NCBI RefSeq assembly: GCF_014764405.1
Contig: NZ_CP061725.1
Coordinates: 6,324,001-6,388,000 of the forward strand
DNA from: Micromonospora craniellae
GTDB lineage: Bacteria > Actinomycetota > Actinomycetes > Mycobacteriales > Micromonosporaceae
DNA length: 64,000 nt
Direction of reading: 5' to 3'
In this document: one piece after another, positions 32,741 through 40,771 of the stretch
Layout of the letters: each line of letters begins with the position of its first letter
Position numbering within the stretch: position 1 is the stretch's first letter
Translations under genes and position numbers: made by a program
Notes under the pieces: generated by a model
Database searches by the model: none
What the model was told of the DNA's origin: nothing
What the model saw: only the letters and a program-made list of their open reading frames with translations

Positions 32741-33331
32741 TCACGGCTGGTAGCCCGTCTTGTCGGCGTCGGTGATCTCGCGCAGCACCCGGGCCGGTGA
32801 TCCGACGGCGATGACACCGGACGGGATCGAGCGGGTGACCACACTGCCCGAACCGATGATCGTGTTGGCGCCGATGGTCACGCCCTGGTTGATGGTGACG
32901 CCGCCACCGATCCAGACGTGGTCGCCGATCGTGACCGGCTTGGCGTAGCACGCCCCGGCCGCCCGTTCACCAGCGTCGACGGCGTGATTGGCGGTGTAGA
33001 TGCCGACCCGTGGGCCGAACAGGACGTGATCGCCGATGGTGATCCCGCCGCCGTCCAGCATCACGCAGTCGAAGTTCGCGTAGAAGTGGTCGCCGACGCT
33101 GATGTTGAAGCCGAACTCGCAGCGGAACGTCGGTTCGAACTGAGCCCCGCTCCCGACCGCGCGCAGCAGACGACGCAGGATCGCCTCGCGCTGCTGCGGT
33201 GACTGCCCGAAACTGTCGTTGTACTCGGTCGTCAGCAGCACGGCCCGCTGCCGGGCCTGCACCAGCTCGTCGGTGAGATCGTTGTACATCCGGCCGGAGA
33301 GGATGTGCTCCCGTTGTTCCTCAAGTGTCAC
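32741..33331 (-). CDS. Sugar O-acetyltransferase (maltose/galactoside acetyltransferase-like)
   Basis: The 196-aa enzyme is a left-handed beta-helix acetyltransferase using acetyl-CoA. The N-terminal Mac domain (ILSGRMYNDLTDELVQARQRA) is followed by hexapeptide repeats (ISVGDHFYANFDCVMLDGGG, ITIGDHVLFGPRVGIYTANH). The catalytic His is in TANHAVDAGER. The C-terminal part ends in SVVTRSIPSGVIAVGSPARV. It is monocistronic, divergent from the LysE gene. Confidence 0.92.
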   Translation of the reverse strand: MTLEEQREHILSGRMYNDLTDELVQARQRAVLLTTEYNDSFGQSPQQREAILRRLLRAVGSGAQFEPTFRCEFGFNISVGDHFYANFDCVMLDGGGITIGDHVLFGPRVGIYTANHAVDAGERAAGACYAKPVTIGDHVWIGGGVTINQGVTIGANTIIGSGSVVTRSIPSGVIAVGSPARVLREITDADKTGYQP

Positions 33332-33437
33332 CGCATGATTCTCCCGGTTGGCGGTGTCGTGCGGAATGCAGGGCTAGCCGGTCCGGCGGGACAACGGAGA
33401 TCCACCCGGACGCCTAGGCTTCGGTGCGAGGTGGAAC

Positions 33438-33448
33438 GGGGGGGGGGG
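33438..33448 (+). repeat. G11 homopolymer in the ribosome-binding region of lysE-like gene
   Basis: Eleven consecutive G end 6 nt before the ATG of the LysE-family gene, where the Shine-Dalgarno sequence should be. Slippage would move the G-rich anti-SD match without changing the protein. Confidence 0.75.
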
Positions 33449-33454
33449 CACGAG

Positions 33455-34105
33455 ATGGTCAGTGGTGCGGGAGTCGTCGGGATCGCGCTGGTCGCGCTGG
33501 GGTTGGTGCTGACGCCGGGGCCGAACATGGTCTATCTGGTGTCGCGGTCGATCACCCAGGGCCGCCGGGCGGGGCTGATCTCGCTGCTCGGGGTCGCCGC
33601 GGGCTTCGCGGTCTACCTGGGGGCGGCGGTGGCCGGCATCGCCACGGTGTTCGTCCTCGTGCCGGCGCTCTACACGGTGGTGAAGCTGGCCGGAGCGGCG
33701 TACCTGCTGTGGCTGGCGTGGCAGGCGATCCGGCCCGGCGGGCACTCGCCGTTCAACCCGGCGCCGCTGCCGCCGGACCCGGCCCGGCGGCTGTTCACCA
33801 TGGGGCTGGTCACCAACCTGCTCAACCCGAAGATCGCCATCCTGTACGTCTCGCTGCTGCCGCAGTTCATCGACCCGGCCCGGGGCAACGTGGCCGGGCA
33901 GAGCCTGCTGCTCGGGCTGACCCAGATCGCCCTGGCGTTGACGGTCAACGCGCTGATCGTGCTGACCGCCGGCGGGATCGCCGGCTTCCTCGGCCGGCGT
34001 CCCCTGTGGCTGCGGGTGCAGCGGATGCTGATGGGCACGGTGTTGGCGGCGCTGGCCGTGCAGATCGCCGCCGACCGTTCGCGTGCCGCCGTGGCCACCC
34101 CCTGA
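33455..34105 (+). CDS. LysE/RhtB-family amino-acid exporter
   Basis: The 216-aa membrane protein has six helices and the family signature GLVLTPGPNMVYLVSRSITQGRRAGL (about residues 15-40). It also has LAGAAYLLWLAWQAIR and MGLVTNLLNPKIAILYVSLLPQF. Members export lysine, threonine, homoserine or leucine with H+ antiport. Its ribosome site is a run of 11 G. The stop is 8 bp from the end of the convergent GH42 gene. Confidence 0.92.
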   Translation: MVSGAGVVGIALVALGLVLTPGPNMVYLVSRSITQGRRAGLISLLGVAAGFAVYLGAAVAGIATVFVLVPALYTVVKLAGAAYLLWLAWQAIRPGGHSPFNPAPLPPDPARRLFTMGLVTNLLNPKIAILYVSLLPQFIDPARGNVAGQSLLLGLTQIALALTVNALIVLTAGGIAGFLGRRPLWLRVQRMLMGTVLAALAVQIAADRSRAAVATP

Positions 34106-34113
34106 GATCGGTC

Positions 34114-36111
34114 TCAGCTCTCGCGCAGCACGGCGACACCACCGGGTGGCAGGGTGACCGCCTCGTCGACCCGGGCGGCGGTGAGCAGGTCCAGCCCACG
34201 CGCCGGTACCCGGTGCGCGCGGTCGGTGTGGTTGAGCAGGAACAGCCAGCTCACGCCGTCACCGAGTCGGCGTACCGCCTCGACCCCGGCGGGCGCGTCC
34301 GGGCAGACCGGGACGGCGCCGGCGGCCCGGGCGGCGGTGTCGAGCAGCCGGCGGTAGGTGGCGTCGTCGGGGCGGGTGGAGACGTACCAGGCGGTGCCGG
34401 CGCCGTGGCGGTGGCGGGTGATCGCGGGTGCCCCGTCGAGCACCCCGCCGACGTACGCGGTGACCGTTTCCGCCCCGGTCAGGTGGACGGTCTCGGCCCA
34501 GATCCGGCCGGTGCCGCCGTCGCCGAGCCGTACCTGGTCGCCGTCGGCGAGCGGGTGGAACTCCTCCACCCGTACGCCGAGCACGTCACGCAGCGCGCCC
34601 GGGTAGCCGCCGAGCCGTACCCGGGCGTGCTCGTCTGCGGTGCCGCTGAGGTACGTGGCCAGCAGGTGACCGCCGCCGTGCACGTACTCGCGCACCCACT
34701 CGGCGGTGGTGCCGGCGACCATGTAGAGGGCGGGCAGGACGAGCAGCTCGTACCCGTCGAGGGGGTCACCGGGTACGACCGTGTCGCAGCCGTAGCCGGC
34801 GTGCCACAGGGCCCGGTGGACGGCGGCGAGTTCCTCGTGGTGGTCCAGCCGGGCCGAGGGCAGGCCCGGGTGGCGCAACGCCCAGGCGCTCGCGGCGTCG
34901 ACGGCCAGCGCCACGGACGCCTCGACGGCGCCGGCTACCTCGGAGAGCCGCTCCAGCGCCGTACCGAGGTCGACGGCCTCGCGGAACGCCCGGCTGTCCG
35001 GGCCGGCGTGCGGCACGAGAGCGGAGTGGAAGCGTTCGGCGCCGCCGGCGGGGGCCCGCCACTGGAAGAACATCGCCCCGTGCGAGCCACGGGCCACGTG
35101 GGCGAGGCTGTGCCGCAGCATCCGCCCCGGCTCCTTGGTGTGCGACCGCCCGGTGGTGTGGATCTGTTGGGGGGCGCTCTCCATCAGCAACCAGGGCGGC
35201 GTCGGTGTACCACGGTCGACGGCGGCGTGCCGGGCCCAGCCCCGGGCCAGGTCGCCGGCCAGCGCGGTCTGTTCCTCGGCGCCACCGTCGACGGCCGACG
35301 GGTAGTGGTCGACGGCGACCAGGTCCAGCTCGCGGGCCCAGCGGGCGTGGTCGACCGGCACCCAGTCGCCGAGCACGTAGTTGGTGGTGACCGGGGTCTG
35401 CGGCGCGGCGGCGCGCAGCAGGTCCCGCTGGTCGGCGTACGCGGCGAGCAGCGTGTCGGACCAGAAGCGGCGGAAGTCCAGCAGGTGGCCGGGGTTGCCC
35501 AGGTACTGGGTGGCGCGGGGGGTGCTGATCTGCGCCCAGTCGGAGTAGTGCTGGCTCCAGAAGCTGGTGACCCAGGCGTCGTTGAGGGTGGCCAGGTCGC
35601 CGTAGCGTCCGGCCAGCCAGCGCCGGAAGGCGCGGGCGGTGTGCTCGCAGTGGCAGGTGGTGCCGTACTCGTTGTGCACGCGCCACAGCGTCACGGCCGG
35701 GTGGTGGGCGTACCGGTCGGCGAGGGCGGCGGTGATGCGGCGGGCGGCGGAGCGGTAGGCGGGGGCGGCGGCGCAGTAGGTGTCGCGGCTGCCGTGATGC
35801 AGGCGGACCCCGTCGGCGGTGACCGGCAGCGCGCCCGGGTGGGCGTGGGAGAACCAGGGTGGCGGGGAGGCGGTGGGGGTGGCCAGGGCGACCCGGACGC
35901 CGCCGTCGTGCAGCAGGTCGAGGACCTGGTCGAGCCAGTCGAAGGTGTACCGGCCGGGGGCCGGTTCCAGGCGGGACCAGGCGAACACGCCGACGGTGAC
36001 CAGGTTGACCCGGGCCCGGCGCATCAGCGCGACGTCCTCGGCCCAGACCCGAGCCGGCCACTGCTCCGGGTTGTAGTCACCGCCGTAGCAGAGCCGACCG
36101 TCGTGCCACAT
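34114..36111 (-). CDS. GH42 beta-galactosidase
   Basis: The 665-aa glycoside hydrolase has the GH42 architecture: an N-terminal TIM barrel (LCYGGDYNPEQWP, TVGVFAWSRLEPAPGRYTFDWLD) with acid/base Glu in WRVHNEYGTTCHCEHT (about 160) and nucleophile in LLMESAPQ (about 320). A trimerisation domain and a C-terminal beta domain follow. The CHC after the acid/base recalls the GH42 zinc site. There is no signal peptide, so it acts on imported oligosaccharides. Divergent from the GH31 gene with a ROK-type operator between them. Confidence 0.92.
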   Translation of the reverse strand: MWHDGRLCYGGDYNPEQWPARVWAEDVALMRRARVNLVTVGVFAWSRLEPAPGRYTFDWLDQVLDLLHDGGVRVALATPTASPPPWFSHAHPGALPVTADGVRLHHGSRDTYCAAAPAYRSAARRITAALADRYAHHPAVTLWRVHNEYGTTCHCEHTARAFRRWLAGRYGDLATLNDAWVTSFWSQHYSDWAQISTPRATQYLGNPGHLLDFRRFWSDTLLAAYADQRDLLRAAAPQTPVTTNYVLGDWVPVDHARWARELDLVAVDHYPSAVDGGAEEQTALAGDLARGWARHAAVDRGTPTPPWLLMESAPQQIHTTGRSHTKEPGRMLRHSLAHVARGSHGAMFFQWRAPAGGAERFHSALVPHAGPDSRAFREAVDLGTALERLSEVAGAVEASVALAVDAASAWALRHPGLPSARLDHHEELAAVHRALWHAGYGCDTVVPGDPLDGYELLVLPALYMVAGTTAEWVREYVHGGGHLLATYLSGTADEHARVRLGGYPGALRDVLGVRVEEFHPLADGDQVRLGDGGTGRIWAETVHLTGAETVTAYVGGVLDGAPAITRHRHGAGTAWYVSTRPDDATYRRLLDTAARAAGAVPVCPDAPAGVEAVRRLGDGVSWLFLLNHTDRAHRVPARGLDLLTAARVDEAVTLPPGGVAVLRES

Positions 36112-36129
36112 CGCCCACCACCCGTCGGA

Positions 36130-36154
36130 TTAGTTGATGATCTGTACAAACTAG
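36130..36154. promoter_or_regulatory. ROK/XylR-type operator between GH42 and GH31 genes
   Basis: TTAGTTG, 10 nt, CAAACTA, G. The half-sites match those of the site before the ABC-importer/ROK genes and the XylR consensus (TTAGTTTG dyad). It sits 19 bp upstream of the GH42 ATG. Confidence 0.6.
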
Positions 36155-36211
36155 GGAGGCGATTTGCCCATGTCAACGGCACCGAAATTTTCGGCATCGA
36201 TGATCCTCGTT

Positions 36212-36242
36212 GACAGTTCGTCGGGTAATTAAAGAAACTGTC
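36212..36242. promoter_or_regulatory. Dyad and -35-like box upstream of GH31
   Basis: GACAGTT, 17 nt, AACTGTC forms a perfect 7-bp inverted repeat. It overlaps TTGACA (36210-36215), a good -35 box. A second small palindrome (CCGAAATTTTCGG, 36182-36194) lies just before. These could serve a further regulator of GH31. Confidence 0.4.
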
Positions 36243-36273
36243 CGCACCGCCGTACCGTCTTCGAGGAGAGCCG

Positions 36274-38616
36274 ATGCCGTACCGACCGCCGTTGGTGCCG
36301 TACGAGACGTTCGTGGCCGACCCGCCCGACCTGCCCGCCCGATCCCCCGGTGAGGGCGGGACGGCGGTGGTGGGCCGGGCCGAGTTCGTCGGCGGCGACG
36401 TGTCCGGGGCCGCCTTCAAGGCGGCGCTGGCCGACGGGGTGACGGCGGTGGTCCGGGTGGAGTCCGCCGGCGACGGCGTGATCCGGGTCCGGCTCGCCGA
36501 GGACCCCCAGGCCCGGACCCGCTCCGCGCGGGCGGTGACACTGGTCCGCCCGGAGGCGCGGCCGGCCACCGTGACCGCCGACGACCGGTGGGTACGCGTG
36601 GACGCCGGGGCGGTGGTCGCCGAGATCCGGCTCGACCCGTGGCGGATCCGGTTCCTGCGCCCCGACGGCACCGTCCTGGTCGAACAGGACCCCGGGACGG
36701 TCGACATCAGCGGCCGGCGACGCACCCTGCCCTTCGGCCGCTCCACGGTCGACGGGGTCCGCGTCGCCTGGCACGAGAGCTTCGTCGCGCCCGGCGACGA
36801 ACGCTTCGTCGGCTTCGGGGAGAAGTTCACCCCGCTGGACAAACGTGGCCAGCGGGCGCTGATGTGGAACTTCGACGCCTTCGGCAGCGAGTCCGACCGG
36901 TCGCACAAGAACGTGCCGTTCTATCTGTCCAACCGGGGCTACGGGCTGCTGGTCGACAGTGGCCTGCCGGTGCAGTTCGACGTCTGCCAGTCCACCCACA
37001 GCACCGTCCAGATCCTGGTCCCCGACGACCTGCTGGACTACTACGTGCTGGCCGGGCCGACCCCCGCCGAGGTGCTGGACCGCTTCGACCGGCTCACCGG
37101 CCGGCCGTACCTGCCGCCGCGTTGGGCGTTCGGCGCCTGGATCTCCTCCGGCTTCTATCCGGACAGCCAGCAGAAGGTGCTGGACCGGGCGCGCCGCATC
37201 CGCGAGCGCGACATCCCCTGCGACGTGCTGCACCTGGACTGCTACTGGCAGGTCGCCGGGAACTGGTCGGACCTGCGCTGGGACGCCGAGGCGTTCCCCG
37301 ACCCCGCCGGGATGCTGCGGACCCTCGGCGAGCAGGGCTTCCGGGTCTGTCTCTGGACGAACCCGTACCTGATGACCGGCAGCCCGCTGTACGCCGACGC
37401 GGAACGGGCCGGCTACTTCCTGCGCCGCCCCGACGGCAGCACGTACGTGGCCGACGTGTGGCACGGCAGCTATCCGGTCAGCGCCATCGTGGACCTGACC
37501 AACCCGGCCGCCGTCGACTGGTTCACCGGCCTGCTGCGGCCCCTGTTGCAGCAGGGCGTGGCGGTGTTCAAGACCGACTTCGCCGAGGGGGTGCCGGCCG
37601 ATGCGGTGGCCCACAACGGGATGACCGGCGTCGAGCTGCACAACGTCTACAGCCTGCTGTTCAACGACGTTGTCGCCCAGGTCACCGAGGAGGTGGCCGG
37701 TCACCGGGCGGTGTGGGCACGCTCGTCGTACCTGGGCGGGCAGCGACACAGCGCGCAGTGGAGCGGCGACGTCAACGCCACCTGGCCGGCGCTGGCCAGC
37801 ACGTTGCGCGGCGGGCTGTCGCACGGACTGTCCGGGGTGCCGTTCTGGAGCCACGACACCGGCGGGTTCCACGGCACCCCGGACCCCGACCTGTACGTAC
37901 GCTGGTCGCAGTTCGGGGCGCTGTCGCCGCTGCTGCGGCTGCACGGCACCACCAGCCGGCTGCCCTGGGACTTCCCGGCCGAGACCGAACGGCTCGCGGT
38001 GGCCGCGCTGCGGTTGCGATACCGGCTCATGCCGTACCTGTGGTCGGCGGCGGTGCGGGCCGCCCGTACCGGGGCGCCGGTGATGCGCGCCCTGCTGGTC
38101 GACACCCCGCAGGACCCGACGGCCTGGACCGTCGACCTGCAGTACCGCCTCGGCACCGACCTGCTGGTGGCGCCGGTGCTGGACCCGACCGGTCGGCGCG
38201 ACGTCTACCTGCCCGTCGGGGACGACTGGATCGACGCGGCCACCGGCGAGCGGCACCCGGGCGGACGGCACCTGCGGGTCGACGTGCCGCTGTCGCGCAC
38301 CCCGCTGTACGTGCGGCACGGCACGCTGCTGCCGCTGGTCGCGCCGCACCCCACCGTCGGCGACCAACCGTTCCGCGACGTCACGCTGGTCAGTTGGGGT
38401 GCCGTCGAGGGGCGGACGGTGGTGCACGACGTCGACGGCGATACCGTCATCGAGGCGTTCCGCGACGGCGACGAGTTGCGGATCAGGACGCGAGGGCCGC
38501 TGCTGGTGGGGCAGTTGGCCTTCGCCGGGGTCGGCGATGCCGACCTGCCGGCCCGGTCACTGCTCAACGGTGCGGCGGTGACCGTCGTGCCCTTCGCGGG
38601 CTTGTTCCCCGCGTAG
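36274..38616 (+). CDS. GH31 alpha-xylosidase/alpha-glucosidase (YicI-like)
   Basis: The 780-aa cytoplasmic glycosidase has an N-terminal beta domain and a (beta/alpha)8 barrel. The nucleophile is in VAVFKTDFAEGVP (about residue 438), as in alpha-xylosidase YicI (KTDFGE). The acid/base Asp is in SAQWSGDVNATW, with GFGEKFTPLDKRG and HLDCYWQVAGNWSDLRWD typical of the xylosidase branch. It should remove alpha-linked xylose from imported xyloglucan-type oligosaccharides (inference from the subfamily motif). It is followed by two strong hairpins. Confidence 0.9.
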   Translation: MPYRPPLVPYETFVADPPDLPARSPGEGGTAVVGRAEFVGGDVSGAAFKAALADGVTAVVRVESAGDGVIRVRLAEDPQARTRSARAVTLVRPEARPATVTADDRWVRVDAGAVVAEIRLDPWRIRFLRPDGTVLVEQDPGTVDISGRRRTLPFGRSTVDGVRVAWHESFVAPGDERFVGFGEKFTPLDKRGQRALMWNFDAFGSESDRSHKNVPFYLSNRGYGLLVDSGLPVQFDVCQSTHSTVQILVPDDLLDYYVLAGPTPAEVLDRFDRLTGRPYLPPRWAFGAWISSGFYPDSQQKVLDRARRIRERDIPCDVLHLDCYWQVAGNWSDLRWDAEAFPDPAGMLRTLGEQGFRVCLWTNPYLMTGSPLYADAERAGYFLRRPDGSTYVADVWHGSYPVSAIVDLTNPAAVDWFTGLLRPLLQQGVAVFKTDFAEGVPADAVAHNGMTGVELHNVYSLLFNDVVAQVTEEVAGHRAVWARSSYLGGQRHSAQWSGDVNATWPALASTLRGGLSHGLSGVPFWSHDTGGFHGTPDPDLYVRWSQFGALSPLLRLHGTTSRLPWDFPAETERLAVAALRLRYRLMPYLWSAAVRAARTGAPVMRALLVDTPQDPTAWTVDLQYRLGTDLLVAPVLDPTGRRDVYLPVGDDWIDAATGERHPGGRHLRVDVPLSRTPLYVRHGTLLPLVAPHPTVGDQPFRDVTLVSWGAVEGRTVVHDVDGDTVIEAFRDGDELRIRTRGPLLVGQLAFAGVGDADLPARSLLNGAAVTVVPFAGLFPA

Positions 38617-38622
38617 GGCCGA

Positions 38623-38676
38623 CCGTCCCGCGCGTGGGGCCCGGCTGGACGGAGTCGGGCCCCACGCGCGGGACGG
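38623..38676. terminator. Strong bidirectional terminator after GH31
   Basis: A 21-bp perfect stem: CCGTCCCGCGCGTGGGGCCC (38623 on) pairs with its complement ending at 38676, around a 12-nt loop. It separates converging GH31 and ABC-permease genes. Confidence 0.8.
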
Positions 38677-38701
38677 GGCCGGACCCGGGTGGGTCCGGCC
38701 C
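38675..38701. terminator. Second hairpin (GGGGCCGGACCC/GGGTCCGGCCCC)
   Basis: Perfect 12-bp arms and a 3-nt loop directly after the first hairpin; it most likely ends the minus-strand importer operon. Confidence 0.65.
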
Positions 38702-38728
38702 CTGCCGGGCGGCCGCACCGCGCCCGGA

Positions 38729-39712
38729 TCAGCCCTTCACCGCACCGGTGATCACACCCTTGGTGAAGTGCCGCTGCACGAACGGATAGATGATCACCGC
38801 GGGGATGACCGTCACGATCACCACGGCCATCTTGACCGCGAGCGTCGGCGGGTACGCCGTCACGCCGGGCAGGCTCACCGACGCGCCGGAGACGTTCGGC
38901 GACTGTCCGGCCAGGATGTAGCTCTGCAACACCCGCTGGATCGGGAACTTGTCGTTGGAGTCGATGTAGAGCACCGCGTTGAAGTACGCGTTCCAGTAGC
39001 CGACCGCGTAGAAGAGCCCGACCACGGCGATCACCGCCTTGGACAGCGGCAGCACGATCCGGGTGAGGATGCGCAACTCCCCCGCGCCGTCGATGCGGGC
39101 GCTGTCGAGCAGTTCGGCCGGCACGTTCATGAAGAACGCGCGGATCACCACCAGGTTGAACACGCTGATCGCGCTGGGCAGGATCAGCGACCAGATGCTG
39201 TCCTTGAGGCCCAGCCCGGTCACCACCAGGTAGCTCGGCACCAGCCCCGGGAAGATCAGGAACGTCAGCAGGAAGTAGAACAGCAGCCCACGGTGGGCCA
39301 CCGAGCCCGGGCGGGACAGCCCGTACGCGGCCAGCACGGTGAGCACCAGGCTGACCGTGGTGCCGAGCACGGTGACCAGCGTGCTGATCCACACCGCCTG
39401 GGTGACGTCCCCGCCGCTGAAGATGGTGATGTACGCGGACGGGTCGATCTCCCGGGGGATCATGACCATGCCGCCCGCGTCGTCGATGGTGCCGCGTGAG
39501 GCGAGGCTGGTGACCAGTACCGTCCAGAGCGGCACCAGCACCGCCGCGACCAGCAGGGCGAGCACGAACCCCTTGCCGATGGTCAGGGACGTCGAGGGGC
39601 GCCCCGCCCACACCGGACGGCCGGAGTGGCGTCGTCGCGGCGGTGGCGCGGGCGGCCCCGCCGTTCTCGGTGCCGCGGGCACCGGCCCGGCACCACTGAG
39701 TTGTGCGGTCAT
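38729..39712 (-). CDS. ABC sugar-importer permease (MalG/LplC-like)
   Basis: The 327-aa membrane protein has six helices and the EAA loop ELLDSARIDGAGELRILTRIVLPLSKAVIA. The end (KGVITGAVKG) is typical for CUT1/LplC permeases. The ATG overlaps the upstream permease stop by 4 bp. It forms the channel with the other permease; no ATPase gene is present in the operon, so a shared ATPase (MsmK type) is expected elsewhere. Confidence 0.92.
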   Translation of the reverse strand: MTAQLSGAGPVPAAPRTAGPPAPPPRRRHSGRPVWAGRPSTSLTIGKGFVLALLVAAVLVPLWTVLVTSLASRGTIDDAGGMVMIPREIDPSAYITIFSGGDVTQAVWISTLVTVLGTTVSLVLTVLAAYGLSRPGSVAHRGLLFYFLLTFLIFPGLVPSYLVVTGLGLKDSIWSLILPSAISVFNLVVIRAFFMNVPAELLDSARIDGAGELRILTRIVLPLSKAVIAVVGLFYAVGYWNAYFNAVLYIDSNDKFPIQRVLQSYILAGQSPNVSGASVSLPGVTAYPPTLAVKMAVVIVTVIPAVIIYPFVQRHFTKGVITGAVKG

Positions 39713-40716
39713 GATTTCGCGTACACCCCCTGCTCGCCGAGCCGGTGCGCGACCTTGTTCGCGGTGAGGATCAGAGCCAGTCCGACCACCGCCTTGAACA
39801 GGCCCGCCGCGGCACCGAGCCCCCACTGCTGGGTACTGATCGCCTGGTAGTAGACGAAGGTGTCGAGCACTTCGGCGGCCTCTCGGCCGACCGCCTCGCG
39901 TTGCAGGATGAACTGCTCGAAGCCGACCGAGAGCGCGTCGCCGAGCCGCATGATGAGCAGCAGCACGATCACCGGACGCAGGCCGGGCAGGGTGATGTGC
40001 CACAGCCGTCGCCACCGCCCGGCGCCGTCGGCCGCCGCCGCCTCGTACAGGTTCTGGTCGATCGCGGACAGCGCGGCCAGGAAGACGATCGCCCCCCAGC
40101 CCAGGTCCTTCCAGACCGCCTCGGCGGTGACCAGCACGATGAACGTGTCCGGGTTGGTCATGATCTCCCAGGGCTGCAGACCGGCCTGGCGCATCTCCTG
40201 GGCCAGCAGTCCGGCCCCGCCGAACATCTGCACGAAGAACGTCACCACCAGCACCCAGCTGAAGAAGTGCGGCAGGTAGACGACGCTCTGCACGAAGCCG
40301 CGCAGCCGCCCGGAGACCACGCTGTTGAGGATGAGCGCCAGCAGGATCGGCAGCGGGAAGAAGAACACCAACTGGAAGGCCGTGATGCTCAGCGTGTTGC
40401 GGACCGCGTCCCAGAACAGCGGGTCGCGGAAGAGTGCCTCGAAGTTGCCGAAGCCGATCCACTCGCTGTTGAGGAACGCGTCCAGCGGGTCGTCGCCGAC
40501 GAACGGGTTGTAGTCCTGGAAGGCGATGACGTTGCCCAGTGTGGGCAGGTAGTGGAAGACCAGCAGCAGGGCCGCCGCCGGCGCGGCCATCGCCAGCAGC
40601 GGCCAGTCGCGGCGCAGCCGGGCCCGCAGGCTGCGCCGCCCACCCCGCCGGGGACGCCGCGGTGGCGGCGTACGCTCGGCGGGTGGTCGCGTCTCGACGG
40701 TGCCGGGGGCGCTCAT
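39709..40716 (-). CDS. ABC sugar-importer permease (LplB/UgpA-like)
   Basis: The 335-aa protein has a long basic, Pro-rich N-terminus followed by six helices and the EAA loop NLYEAAAADGAGRWRRLWHITLPGLRPVIVLLL. It begins PLLAMAAPAAALLLVFHYLPTLGNVIAFQDYNP, typical of LplB-type permeases of polysaccharide-oligosaccharide importers. GGGGGACC lies before the ATG. Confidence 0.9.
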   Translation of the reverse strand: MSAPGTVETRPPAERTPPPRRPRRGGRRSLRARLRRDWPLLAMAAPAAALLLVFHYLPTLGNVIAFQDYNPFVGDDPLDAFLNSEWIGFGNFEALFRDPLFWDAVRNTLSITAFQLVFFFPLPILLALILNSVVSGRLRGFVQSVVYLPHFFSWVLVVTFFVQMFGGAGLLAQEMRQAGLQPWEIMTNPDTFIVLVTAEAVWKDLGWGAIVFLAALSAIDQNLYEAAAADGAGRWRRLWHITLPGLRPVIVLLLIMRLGDALSVGFEQFILQREAVGREAAEVLDTFVYYQAISTQQWGLGAAAGLFKAVVGLALILTANKVAHRLGEQGVYAKS

Positions 40717-40771
40717 GACGGTCCCCCGGCACCGGTCGTGCCGCCGTCCGGCGGCACGGTGACCGGCCCGT

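Noticed and set aside
33424..36213. 929-codon plus-strand frame
   Set aside because: It overlaps the LysE gene in another frame and runs antisense to GH42; no family motif.
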